64,000 nucleotides of DNA from positions 183,620 to 247,619 of the forward strand of contig JAXMHB010000007.1 of assembly GCA_046346965.1 (NCBI GenBank), read 5' to 3'. A model generated the notes under the pieces. The model was not told the DNA's origin, searched no databases, and saw nothing but the letters and a program-made list of their open reading frames with translations. Made by a program: the position numbers and the translations under genes. Origin of the DNA: JAXMHB01 sp046346965 (GTDB lineage Bacteria; Pseudomonadota; Gammaproteobacteria; Xanthomonadales; SZUA-5). Below, piece after piece: positions 16,173 to 26,173 of the stretch. Within the stretch, counting starts at the first letter, position 1, and each line of letters starts with the position of its first letter.

Positions 16173-18941
16173 ATGAAGAGCTCCGATCTCGATCTGGCGA
16201 TGGCGCCCGAGGCGCTGCTGCGCGTGCTGCGAGGCGCCGACGAGCAGGCGCGCCTGGAGGCCGCGCGGCGCATCGACTCCGATCCCACGCTGCGCGCCCA
16301 GGTGGAGCGGCTGCTGGCCGCCACGGTGGACTCGCTGCCGGCTGGCGAGCGTGCCAGTCATTACCCGCTGCGGCAGATCGGGCCGTACCGGATGCTGCGC
16401 GAGCTCGGCAGTGGCGGCATGGGCGCGGTGTTTCTGGCCGAGCGCGATGTCGACGGCACCCTGCAACGGGTAGCGCTGAAGCTGCTGCACGGTATCCCGA
16501 CGCTGGACGGTCGCCGGCGCTTTGCGCGCGAAAGGGCGCTGCTGGCCGGCCTCAACCATCCCAACATCGCCGCGCTGCTGGACGGCGGCGAAACCGAGCA
16601 GGGCCAGCCCTATCTGGTGATGGAGTACGTCGATGGCGTGCCGATCAGCGACTGGGTACGCCAGCGCCGGCCGACGCTGGCCGAGCGCCTGCGCGTACTG
16701 CAGCGCGTCTGTGGCGCCGTGCAGCATGCGCATCAGCGCCTGGTGCTGCACCGCGACATCAAGCCCGGCAACATTCTGGTGGATGCTGAGGGCGAGCCGG
16801 TGTTGCTCGATTTCGGCATCGCCAAGGTGCTCGATCAGACCGACGCGCGCAGTGACACTGCGACGCTGGCCTTCACCCCGGCCTATGCAGCGCCGGAACA
16901 GCAGGTAGGCCGCGGCCTGACCACGGCCACCGATGTCTACGGTCTGGGCGCGGTGCTGTATGAGTTGCTGAGTGAGTGCAGCCTGGCGGAGTTGCGATTG
17001 CAGCCGGGCGCGCTGCCAGCGCCGAGCACGCAGGTCGGTGATCCGCAGCGGGCGCGCCTGTTGCGCGGCGATCTCGACCGCATGGTCGCCAAAGCCATGC
17101 ATCTGGAACCCGAGCGTCGCTATCCCTCGCCGGCGGCACTGGCGGAGGACATCGAGCGCTTTCTGTCCGGCCGGCCGGTGCAGGCCACGCCGGATAGCCT
17201 GGCCTATCGTGTGCGCAAGTTCCTGTCGCGCCATCGCGCCGCCAGCGTGATCACGGCGGTCGCGCTGCTGCTGATCGGCGCCGCCGTCTGGCGCCTCGAC
17301 GTCGAGCGCACGCGCGCGCTGGCCGCCGAGGCGCGCGCCCAGAGCGAGGCCGCCAGCGCGCGGCGCGCGCGCGACTTTCTGGTGTCGGTGTTTGCCTCGG
17401 CGGCACCCGCCGAGACGTTGGGCGAGCCGGTGACGCCGCGCGCGCTGCTGGACAAGGCGCGCGCCAAGGTCGAACAGGAGCTCGGCGGCGATCCGGCCAG
17501 TGCCGTCGCCACCTGGATGGCGCTGGCCGACACCTATGCCGCCCTCGGCGCGCCCGATGCCGCCGCCCAGGCGGCCGAGCAGGCGCTGCGCTACACGCCG
17601 GTCGACGCCGCGGACGGTGGCCGCCAGCGCGCCATCGTGCTGGAGGCGCTGGCCGCCGCATACAACAATCTCGGACGCCACGACGAGGCGGCGCCCTTGC
17701 AGGCGGAACTGCTGCGCTGGCGCGAGCGCGCCTCAGCCGACGACCCGGCCGCGCTGATGAACACCTACGCCGAACTGGCCTACGGCGCCCAGGCGCGTGG
17801 CGAGTTCGAGCAGTCCGAGCAGCTGTTCGGACAGGCTTTGCAGCAGATGCAGACGCTGCAGGCGAGTCGCCCGATCAGCGCGGCCGATCAGGCCTATGTG
17901 CAGGCGGGACTGGCGGTCAGCGCGGGCGCGCGCGGCGATCTGGCGCGCGCCGAGCGCGCGCTGCAGCAGGCCGAGCAGCAGGCCAGCCAGATGGATCCAC
18001 GCGATCCGGCCCGGCTCTACGTGCTGCGAGCGCGTTCGCGCATCGAGGAATATGCCGGTCGCTTCGAACAATCCCTGGCGATCCTGCAAGACGCCTCGGC
18101 GCTGGCAACCCGGGTGGTCGGCGCCGATGCCTCGGTGGTCGCCGGCATCGAGAACGATCTGGGCGTGGCTCTCAATGGTCTGGGACGCTTCCGTGAAGCG
18201 CTGCAGCACCTGCAGCAGGCGCGCGCCAGCTACGAGCGCATGGAGCAGGTGGGACCGGCCAATCTGGCGTTCATCGACGCCAACATCTCGGCGCTGTACG
18301 AGAGCCTGGGCGATTACGAGCAGGCCATCCGCTACGGCCGGCGCGCGCTGGCGGTCTACGAGAGTCTGGGCGTCGGCAATGCCGACATGCTGCGGCAGTC
18401 GCGCGTCAATCTGGCGCGCGCGCTCAGTTTCGCCGGCCAGCACGCCGAGGCGCTGACGCAGATGCGCACGGCGCTCGCCCAGGGCCAGCAGCAAGAGGGC
18501 GAAACCAGCCTGGTGGTGCAGCTCGATCGCTTTCGCTACGCCGGCATCCTGCGCCGCGCCGGCGAGCTGGATGAGGCCGCAGGCGTGCTCGAGACCTCCG
18601 GCGCGGCGCTCAGCGAGACCCTCGGTGCCGAGCATCCGGTGCAGCTGCATCTGCTGCGCTTGCAGGCGCTGATCGCGCGCGATCGCGGCCAGCGCGCGGC
18701 GGCGATCCGCGCCTACGAGCAGACGCTGGCCTTTGCCGAGCGCACGCCGGAGAGCGATCGCGTCGCCGCCGCGGAGGCGCGTGTGGAACTGGCCGAACTG
18801 CTGGCGGACAGCGAGGGCGAGCGCGCCCGGCAGCTGCTGGCTGCCGCGCTGCCGGTGCTGCGCGAGGCCTTGCTGCCGATCGCGCCGGCGCTGCAGCGCG
18901 CCGAGCAACTGCAGCAGCAATTGCCTGAGAAGGCTGGGTGA
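16173..18941 (+). CDS. membrane Ser/Thr protein kinase with TPR sensor domain
   Basis: Predicted 922-residue receptor kinase. An N-terminal helical segment (1-70) precedes a complete Hanks-type kinase domain with LGSGGMGAVF (78-87), K103, HRDIKPGN (193-200), DFG (213-215) and an APEQ activation segment. A transmembrane helix (ASVITAVALLLIGAAVWRL) follows at about 355-373. The remaining ~520 residues are TPR repeats, e.g. LAAAYNNLGRHDEAAPLQAE and NDLGVALNGLGRFREALQHL, which should face the periplasm. This kinase-TM-TPR layout is common in Xanthomonadales and Planctomycetes. Its partner is unknown; the membrane protein 195 bases downstream is a candidate. Confidence 0.85.
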   Translation: MKSSDLDLAMAPEALLRVLRGADEQARLEAARRIDSDPTLRAQVERLLAATVDSLPAGERASHYPLRQIGPYRMLRELGSGGMGAVFLAERDVDGTLQRVALKLLHGIPTLDGRRRFARERALLAGLNHPNIAALLDGGETEQGQPYLVMEYVDGVPISDWVRQRRPTLAERLRVLQRVCGAVQHAHQRLVLHRDIKPGNILVDAEGEPVLLDFGIAKVLDQTDARSDTATLAFTPAYAAPEQQVGRGLTTATDVYGLGAVLYELLSECSLAELRLQPGALPAPSTQVGDPQRARLLRGDLDRMVAKAMHLEPERRYPSPAALAEDIERFLSGRPVQATPDSLAYRVRKFLSRHRAASVITAVALLLIGAAVWRLDVERTRALAAEARAQSEAASARRARDFLVSVFASAAPAETLGEPVTPRALLDKARAKVEQELGGDPASAVATWMALADTYAALGAPDAAAQAAEQALRYTPVDAADGGRQRAIVLEALAAAYNNLGRHDEAAPLQAELLRWRERASADDPAALMNTYAELAYGAQARGEFEQSEQLFGQALQQMQTLQASRPISAADQAYVQAGLAVSAGARGDLARAERALQQAEQQASQMDPRDPARLYVLRARSRIEEYAGRFEQSLAILQDASALATRVVGADASVVAGIENDLGVALNGLGRFREALQHLQQARASYERMEQVGPANLAFIDANISALYESLGDYEQAIRYGRRALAVYESLGVGNADMLRQSRVNLARALSFAGQHAEALTQMRTALAQGQQQEGETSLVVQLDRFRYAGILRRAGELDEAAGVLETSGAALSETLGAEHPVQLHLLRLQALIARDRGQRAAAIRAYEQTLAFAERTPESDRVAAAEARVELAELLADSEGERARQLLAAALPVLREALLPIAPALQRAEQLQQQLPEKAG

Positions 18942-19136
18942 ATCGTCGGCGGCGGGCCCGTCGCGCGGCTCCGTGCGCGCGGCGGACGATGGCCGGGCGG
19001 ACGCGAAGGACCCGGCCTACGATGGGGGCCAAGCCGCAGCAGCGCGCCCGCTCTTCCCTTTTCCTTTTCCCCTTTCCTTTTTCCTCAGGTTCCTGGGTAG
19101 CCTAGGGTCCGACCACCTCCGTCGCTCAGGTCGACC

Positions 19137-20396
19137 ATGGCGCACAGCAAACCGCGCGGCCCGCACGCGCTCCAACTGGTGGATGAGTTGCCGCAGATCC
19201 TGGTGTATGCGCTGCAGCGCGAGGTGCTGGCGACCATCCTGCTGATTGCCGTCTGCCGCGCGCTGGTCAGCTATCTGCCGGGCATCGGCTGGCTGCTGAA
19301 TCTGGTGCTGATGGTGGGCATCCTCAAATACGCCGCCGAGGTGCTGGTGACCTCCGCCAATGGCGAGAACGAGGCGCCCTCGGGCCTGGGCGTCCCCGAT
19401 GAGGCCGGCTGGACGCTGCTCAAGGTGCAGGCGGCGCTGATCCTGATCAGCATCGTTCTGACCTATGTACTGGTCGAGCTGGGCGCCAAATCCGCTGTCT
19501 ATGGCGTGTTGGTGCTGCTGGCGCTGGCCAGTCCGGCGGCGATGGCCTCGGCGGCGATCGATCGCGATCCGCTGGTCGCGCTCAACCCCTTGCTTTGGCT
19601 GCAGACCGGTCTGCGCGTCGGCGGTGGCTATCTGGCCGCCTGCCTGCTGTGTGTGCTGATCGGCTTGGGCGAAGCGATCGCCACCGACTGGCGCATCCCG
19701 CAGGTGCCCGGCATCGTCAACCTGCTGCTCGGCTATCTGTGCTCGCACTACGCGATGGTCTGCTGCTTTCGATTGATCGGGCGCATGGTCTACGTCTATC
19801 GCGATGCGCTGGACTACGAAGTGCAGGCACCGCCGCCGCCGCTGGCGCGGCCGCAGGATCGCGACCAGTCGGTGCTCGATGCCGCGCAGCAGTTGCAAAC
19901 CCGCGGCGACAAACAGGCGGCCGCGAAACTGCTGGGCACGCACATCCAGGAGAAGGGCGGCAGCGATGCGGTGCACCAGCGCTATCGCCAACTGCTGGTC
20001 GACACGGCAGACCACGCCGCGCTGACCCAGCACTCGCGCAGCTATCTGAACGTGTTGATCGCCAATGAGCGCTGGCCGGAAGCGCTGGATTTCTGGGCCG
20101 GATGCCGCCAGCAGGACGCCGGGCTCTGGCCCAGTGATCCGGCGCAGGTACTCGAACTGGCCGAGCAGGCGTTCAAGCGCGGTCGCGCGGAGCTGACTTT
20201 GTTGTACGCCAACGGCATGCATCTGGCCTACCCGCGACACGAGTCGGTCGCCCCGGTGTACTTCCTGGTCGCGCGCACGATGGCCGAAGTGCAACGGCGC
20301 CCGGCCGAAGCCCGCAACCTGCTCGACGCCACGCTCGCCAGCTACCCGAAAACGCGCAAGCGTGAGGAGATCGAGGCCTACCGGGCGAGGTTGTAG
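19137..20396 (+). CDS. multi-pass membrane protein with helical C-terminal domain
   Basis: Predicted 419-residue protein that I do not recognise by name. Residues ~25-210 contain about five or six membrane helices (e.g. LNLVLMVGILKYAAEVLV, KVQAALILISIVLTYVLVEL, GVLVLLALASPAAMASAA), resembling DUF4013-type membrane proteins. A proline-rich linker (APPPPLARP) leads to a soluble, TPR-like region with DAAQQLQTRGDKQAAAKLL and RSYLNVLIANERWPEALDF. It follows the kinase-TPR gene in the same direction, separated by a polypyrimidine stretch. A scaffold role is possible but is only inference from the repeat-like C-terminus. Confidence 0.55.
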   Translation: MAHSKPRGPHALQLVDELPQILVYALQREVLATILLIAVCRALVSYLPGIGWLLNLVLMVGILKYAAEVLVTSANGENEAPSGLGVPDEAGWTLLKVQAALILISIVLTYVLVELGAKSAVYGVLVLLALASPAAMASAAIDRDPLVALNPLLWLQTGLRVGGGYLAACLLCVLIGLGEAIATDWRIPQVPGIVNLLLGYLCSHYAMVCCFRLIGRMVYVYRDALDYEVQAPPPPLARPQDRDQSVLDAAQQLQTRGDKQAAAKLLGTHIQEKGGSDAVHQRYRQLLVDTADHAALTQHSRSYLNVLIANERWPEALDFWAGCRQQDAGLWPSDPAQVLELAEQAFKRGRAELTLLYANGMHLAYPRHESVAPVYFLVARTMAEVQRRPAEARNLLDATLASYPKTRKREEIEAYRARL

Positions 20397-20637
20397 GCAG
20401 CCGCTGCCGCCCGCTGGCAAAACCGCCCATCGCGCCGTGGCGTGCATCACGGATGAATACGTATGCAACGCATTGTGACCCCTGGTGAACGCGATTACGC
20501 TGCGCTCGCCAATCGGGAGGGATCGGCGCGCACTGCAGGGGACAGCCTGATTCAGGCTGGCAGTCCCGTCACCTGACTTCCCGACGCGTTTTCGGCGACT
20601 GCCGAAGCAACGTCCTGAAACCCTGGGGAGGGGTCTG

Positions 20638-22812
20638 ATGAAACTGCACGAACGAGTGTCGAAGCGCGTCGCCGGTACGCGCGGCGCGGTTACGCTGTTG
20701 GCGCTGGCGGTGCCGCTGGCGCTGGGTTTGGCAAGTGCCGCTGGCGCGCAAACCATACGTCCTGGGTATAACCGAGATGTCATTTACCAGGTGTTTGTCG
20801 ATCGTTTCTTCGACGGCAGCACCGCCAACAATCCGGCGGGCGATCCGTTGTACGATGCCACCGGCACCAATCTGCAGAAATATCTGGGCGGCGACTTTCA
20901 GGGTCTGACCGCGAAGATGAGTTACCTGCAGAACATGGGTGTCAGCGCAATCTGGGTGACCTCGCCGCTCGACAACCGCAATCTGCAGGCGCTTGCGGGT
21001 TCGGTGGCGCCATACCACGGCTACGAGATGCGCGATACGCTGCTGCCGGACGAGCATTTCACCACCAGCGCGCGCTCCTGGGCGCCCTTCGACAGCTTCG
21101 TCACTGCTGCCCACAATGCTGGCATCAAGGTCATCGTCGACTTCGCGCCCAATCATTCCAACGTCCGTGGCTCCGGCGAAGATGGTCGTCTGGAAGCCAA
21201 TGGCGTGCTGCAAGCCACCTACGCCAGCAACCCCGGTGGCTTTTTTCAGACCGGCCCGAACATGGGTGGCGCGCAGTGGGATTCGCCCTACGAGACCCAG
21301 TACTACACGATTTACGATCTGTCCGATCTCAATCAAACCAACAGCACCGTCGATGCGCTGCTGAAGAATGCTGTCGCCAATCTGCAGAATCACGGCGTGG
21401 ACGGTTTCCGCCTGGATGCCACCAAGCATGTGAACTGGGGTTGGCAATACAGCTTGGCCAACCATATCTATACCACCAAGACGAGCTTTGTCTTTGGTGA
21501 ATGGGTGGCGGATGACAGCAATAATCCGCTGTACAAGGATCTGCTCAAGTTCAGCAACAAGAGCGGCGTCGCCGAATTGAACTTCCCGCTGTTCACCTCG
21601 ATCAACAGCGTCTTTGGTCAGGGCGGGTCTTTCGTCAATCTGAATACGGTCATCACACAGCAGCAGACCGATTTTGCCTACCAGAACGATCTGGTCAATT
21701 TCGTCGACAACCACGACCGCAAGCGCTTCCTGACCGTCGATACCAGCGCCGACGATCGCAAGCACCTGCATGCGGCGCTGGCCTTCGTGCTGACTGCGCG
21801 CGGCATTCCGTGCATCTACTACGGCACCGAGCAGTACCTGGAAGGCGGGGACGATCCGGACAACCGTCGCAAGATGCCGGCCTTTGACGAGACCACCACG
21901 GCCTTCAAGCTGATCAAGAGTCTGTCGACGCTGCGCAAGGACAATGAGGCGTTGGGCTACGGGGGCATCACCGAGCGCTGGATCAATGCCAACACCTTCA
22001 TCTACGAGCGCAAGTTCTACGACAGCGTGGTCGTGGTCGCGATCAACAAGGGCGCGACCAGTCAGGCCGTCAGCGGCCTGCTGACTTCGCTGCCCACCGG
22101 CACCTACAGCGACTATCTGACCGGCCTGGTGGGCGGCGTGGCACTGACCTCGACCACCGCCAACGGCAGCAACTGGAACAGCGCCAGCTTCACGCTGCCG
22201 GCCAACAGCGTTTCGGTCTGGCAGCGCGATCCCACCGTCAGCGTGGCGCAACTCGGCAATGTGACGCCGACCGCCGCGCAGCCCGGCGTGAAAGTGATCA
22301 TCTCCGGCCAGGGTTTCGGCGCCGCCACCGGCTCGGTGAAGTTCGGCACCACCGCCGCCACCATCACCAGTTGGAACGACCAGCAGATCGTCGCCACCGT
22401 GCCGGCGGTCGGCCAGGGCGTGCACGCAGTCACCGTCACCCGCTCCGGCAGCGTGACGCCGTCCAACAGCTTCAACTTCACTGCCTATCAGGCCAAGCTG
22501 GTGCCGGTGACCTTCACCGTGATCAACGCCTCGCCCACCAGCCCGGGTGACAACATCTACCTGACCGGCAATACGGTGGAGCTCGGCAACTGGGCGGCGA
22601 CGACCACCGGCGCCGTGGGGGCGATGTTGACCAATGCCAGCACCTACCCGAACTGGTGGTTGACCGTCAGCGTGCCGGCCGGCAAGACGCTGCAGTTCAA
22701 GGCGATCAAGATCCAGAGCAATGGCACCGTGACCTGGGAGAACGGCGCCAATCACAGTTACACCGTGCCGGCGTCGGGCGTCGGCTTCGTCAACTTCAAC
22801 TGGCAGTACTGA
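20638..22812 (+). CDS. secreted GH13 enzyme of CGTase / maltogenic amylase architecture
   Basis: Predicted 724-residue exported alpha-glucan-active enzyme. Signal peptide residues 1-37 (cleavage near AGAQ). GH13 conserved regions: VIVDFAPNH, GFRLDATKH with nucleophile D260, FVFGEWV with acid/base E288, and FVDNHD with D360. An IPT/TIG domain follows at about 530-620 (NVTPTAAQPGVKVIISGQGF), then a CBM20 starch-binding domain to the end (VPVTFTVINA...GNTVELGNW). This A-B-C-D-E order is that of cyclodextrin glucanotransferases and maltogenic amylases (GH13_2); which product it makes cannot be decided. The ATG is preceded by GGGGAGGGG. It stands alone with no maltose transport genes nearby. Confidence 0.9.
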   Translation: MKLHERVSKRVAGTRGAVTLLALAVPLALGLASAAGAQTIRPGYNRDVIYQVFVDRFFDGSTANNPAGDPLYDATGTNLQKYLGGDFQGLTAKMSYLQNMGVSAIWVTSPLDNRNLQALAGSVAPYHGYEMRDTLLPDEHFTTSARSWAPFDSFVTAAHNAGIKVIVDFAPNHSNVRGSGEDGRLEANGVLQATYASNPGGFFQTGPNMGGAQWDSPYETQYYTIYDLSDLNQTNSTVDALLKNAVANLQNHGVDGFRLDATKHVNWGWQYSLANHIYTTKTSFVFGEWVADDSNNPLYKDLLKFSNKSGVAELNFPLFTSINSVFGQGGSFVNLNTVITQQQTDFAYQNDLVNFVDNHDRKRFLTVDTSADDRKHLHAALAFVLTARGIPCIYYGTEQYLEGGDDPDNRRKMPAFDETTTAFKLIKSLSTLRKDNEALGYGGITERWINANTFIYERKFYDSVVVVAINKGATSQAVSGLLTSLPTGTYSDYLTGLVGGVALTSTTANGSNWNSASFTLPANSVSVWQRDPTVSVAQLGNVTPTAAQPGVKVIISGQGFGAATGSVKFGTTAATITSWNDQQIVATVPAVGQGVHAVTVTRSGSVTPSNSFNFTAYQAKLVPVTFTVINASPTSPGDNIYLTGNTVELGNWAATTTGAVGAMLTNASTYPNWWLTVSVPAGKTLQFKAIKIQSNGTVTWENGANHSYTVPASGVGFVNFNWQY

Positions 22813-23002
22813 GGGTGCAAGCGGGGGCGTGGCCGCTGCGGCGGCCACGTCCCCGTTCCATTGAACGTGCCCAGCCACGGTCCCCTGCGCGTCGGGACAC
22901 TCGCTGGAACCCGGTTCAGCCAAGCGCAGGCCTTGCCAGCCAGTTGCGCCGCAGGCATTTCCGGCGCACGATGCACACTTGGTTACATGGGTCGGGGGGC
23001 CT

Positions 23003-23248
23003 ATGCCAGATCGAGAACGTCGTCAGGCGCAGTCGGCGCCGAGTCGGGCGCTGGAGCGCCTGCTCAATCCTTCGCAGCTGGACACGCTGCGCAGCTTGGA
23101 ACACTTCGGCTGGGAGCTGAAGTTCGTCCGCAAGCCTTTGTTTCAAAAGCCGGTGCCGGTGGTGTTCGATGGCGACCGCCGCTCCTTCGCGGTGATCGAG
23201 GAAGACGGCACCTTGAACGAGAAGCCGGCGTTCACGATCCGCAAGTAG
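23003..23248 (+). CDS. small conserved hypothetical protein
   Basis: Predicted 81-residue soluble protein (MPDRERRQAQ... ending PAFTIRK). It contains FGWELKFVRKPLFQKPVPVV followed by a predicted beta region (FAVIEEDGT). I have no named family for it, though similar short proteins occur in gammaproteobacteria. The ATG at 23003 was chosen because a G-rich Shine-Dalgarno-like GGGGGG lies about seven bases upstream; the frame opens earlier at 22979. It is convergent with the DUF2007-type gene. Confidence 0.6.
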   Translation: MPDRERRQAQSAPSRALERLLNPSQLDTLRSLEHFGWELKFVRKPLFQKPVPVVFDGDRRSFAVIEEDGTLNEKPAFTIRK

Positions 23249-23254
23249 CCGACG

Positions 23255-23518
23255 TCAACCTGGCTGCGGCGCCGGATCCCAGGCGCCGCCCTCTGCCGGT
23301 GCTTCGCGCAGCCAAGCGTCCACGCGCGCGGCGATCACGCTGGCCGCCGGCCAGGCGCTGTCTGGCACGCGCACCTCGATCAGACCGCTGACCGGCAATT
23401 CGCCGATGGCGCCGATCAATCCGGCGCCGATCACGAAGGCCGGGATGCCCTCGGCCTCCAGCGCATCTTTTACCAGTTGGGCATCGATCGGGCTTTCGGC
23501 CTGATACACGCTGCGCAT
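23255..23518 (-). CDS. DUF2007-like putative signal-transducing protein
   Basis: Predicted 87-residue small protein with the typical DUF2007 opening: MRSVYQAESPIDAQLVKDAL then EAEGIPAFVIGAGLIGAIGE and a short beta strand LIEVRVPD. Members resemble PII-like ferredoxin folds and have no established function. The ATG at 23518 fits the family N-terminus. It lies downstream of hppA on the same strand, beyond the hppA terminator, so it probably has its own promoter. Confidence 0.75.
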   Translation of the reverse strand: MRSVYQAESPIDAQLVKDALEAEGIPAFVIGAGLIGAIGELPVSGLIEVRVPDSAWPAASVIAARVDAWLREAPAEGGAWDPAPQPG

Positions 23519-23566
23519 GGGCGACTCGGTTTGCCGTGAAGCGCGCATTGTCGCGCAAAGCGCCCA

Positions 23567-23599
23567 AGAAAAAGGCCCGGCGCTTGCGCGGCCGGGCCT
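23567..23599 (-). terminator. rho-independent terminator of hppA
   Basis: AGGCCCGGC (23573-23581) pairs with GCCGGGCCT (23591-23599). On the minus strand the stem is followed by TTTTTCTT, a good intrinsic terminator 26 bases past the hppA stop codon. Confidence 0.85.
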
Positions 23600-23624
23600 C
23601 GATACATTGCCGCGTGGGCGGGGA

Positions 23625-25673
<2,049 letters not shown>

Positions 25674-25820
25674 GGAGGGTCCCCAAAAGGTCGTGGAAAG
25701 AGTGCATCACTGCGGGCCCCCAGGGCCCACAAAAAGCGGGCGGAGTATACGGGTGGCCTTAACAAGCGACCAGTTGTACTTTGGCCGGCGGCGCTTGGGC
25801 CAGCGCTGCGATGGCGGTGA

Positions 25821-26069
25821 AGGAAGCTCTTGCCGAACATGAGTGTGGCGGGTCAAAAGCGGGGCAGGGGTCAGGGGTCGGGGGACCAGCACTGCCGCGC
25901 TTCCGTGCACCGTCGCGGGTACCTGTTTGCCGCCCGAGTAAGCGCGCCAGGGGCGAGACAGGGACTCTTGCCAAACATGAGTGCGTCGGGACCCGGGTCC
26001 CGAGTCCCGAGTCCCGAGTCCCGAGTCCCGTCTTCGCCCGTCCGCATCCATGTTTGGCAAGAGCTTCCT
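25821..26069. repeat. 249-bp MITE-like element with terminal inverted repeats
   Basis: The ends AGGAAGCTCTTGCC (25821-25834) and GGCAAGAGCTTCCT (26056-26069) are perfect inverted repeats, extending to 21 bases with one mismatch. Inside are a G-rich tract with four G runs (25861-25884), a second copy of the CTCTTGCC..AACATGAGTG motif near 25970, and four or more copies of GAGTCCC at about 26002-26032. A related sequence lies at 34832-35020. No open frame looks real. I could not see a target-site duplication. Confidence 0.65.
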
Positions 26070-26173
26070 TAAAGTCGCAGCGGGCGATACCCGGCAACCC
26101 GGCGGATGCACCACGCCACTGCCGCCGCAGGCAGCTGTTAGGCTTGGCGCCCCGGCCCCGAAACGCTGCCCGC

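Noticed and set aside
20569..22923. 784-codon minus-strand frame opposite the GH13 gene
   Set aside because: Antisense shadow; the + strand has all GH13 catalytic motifs.
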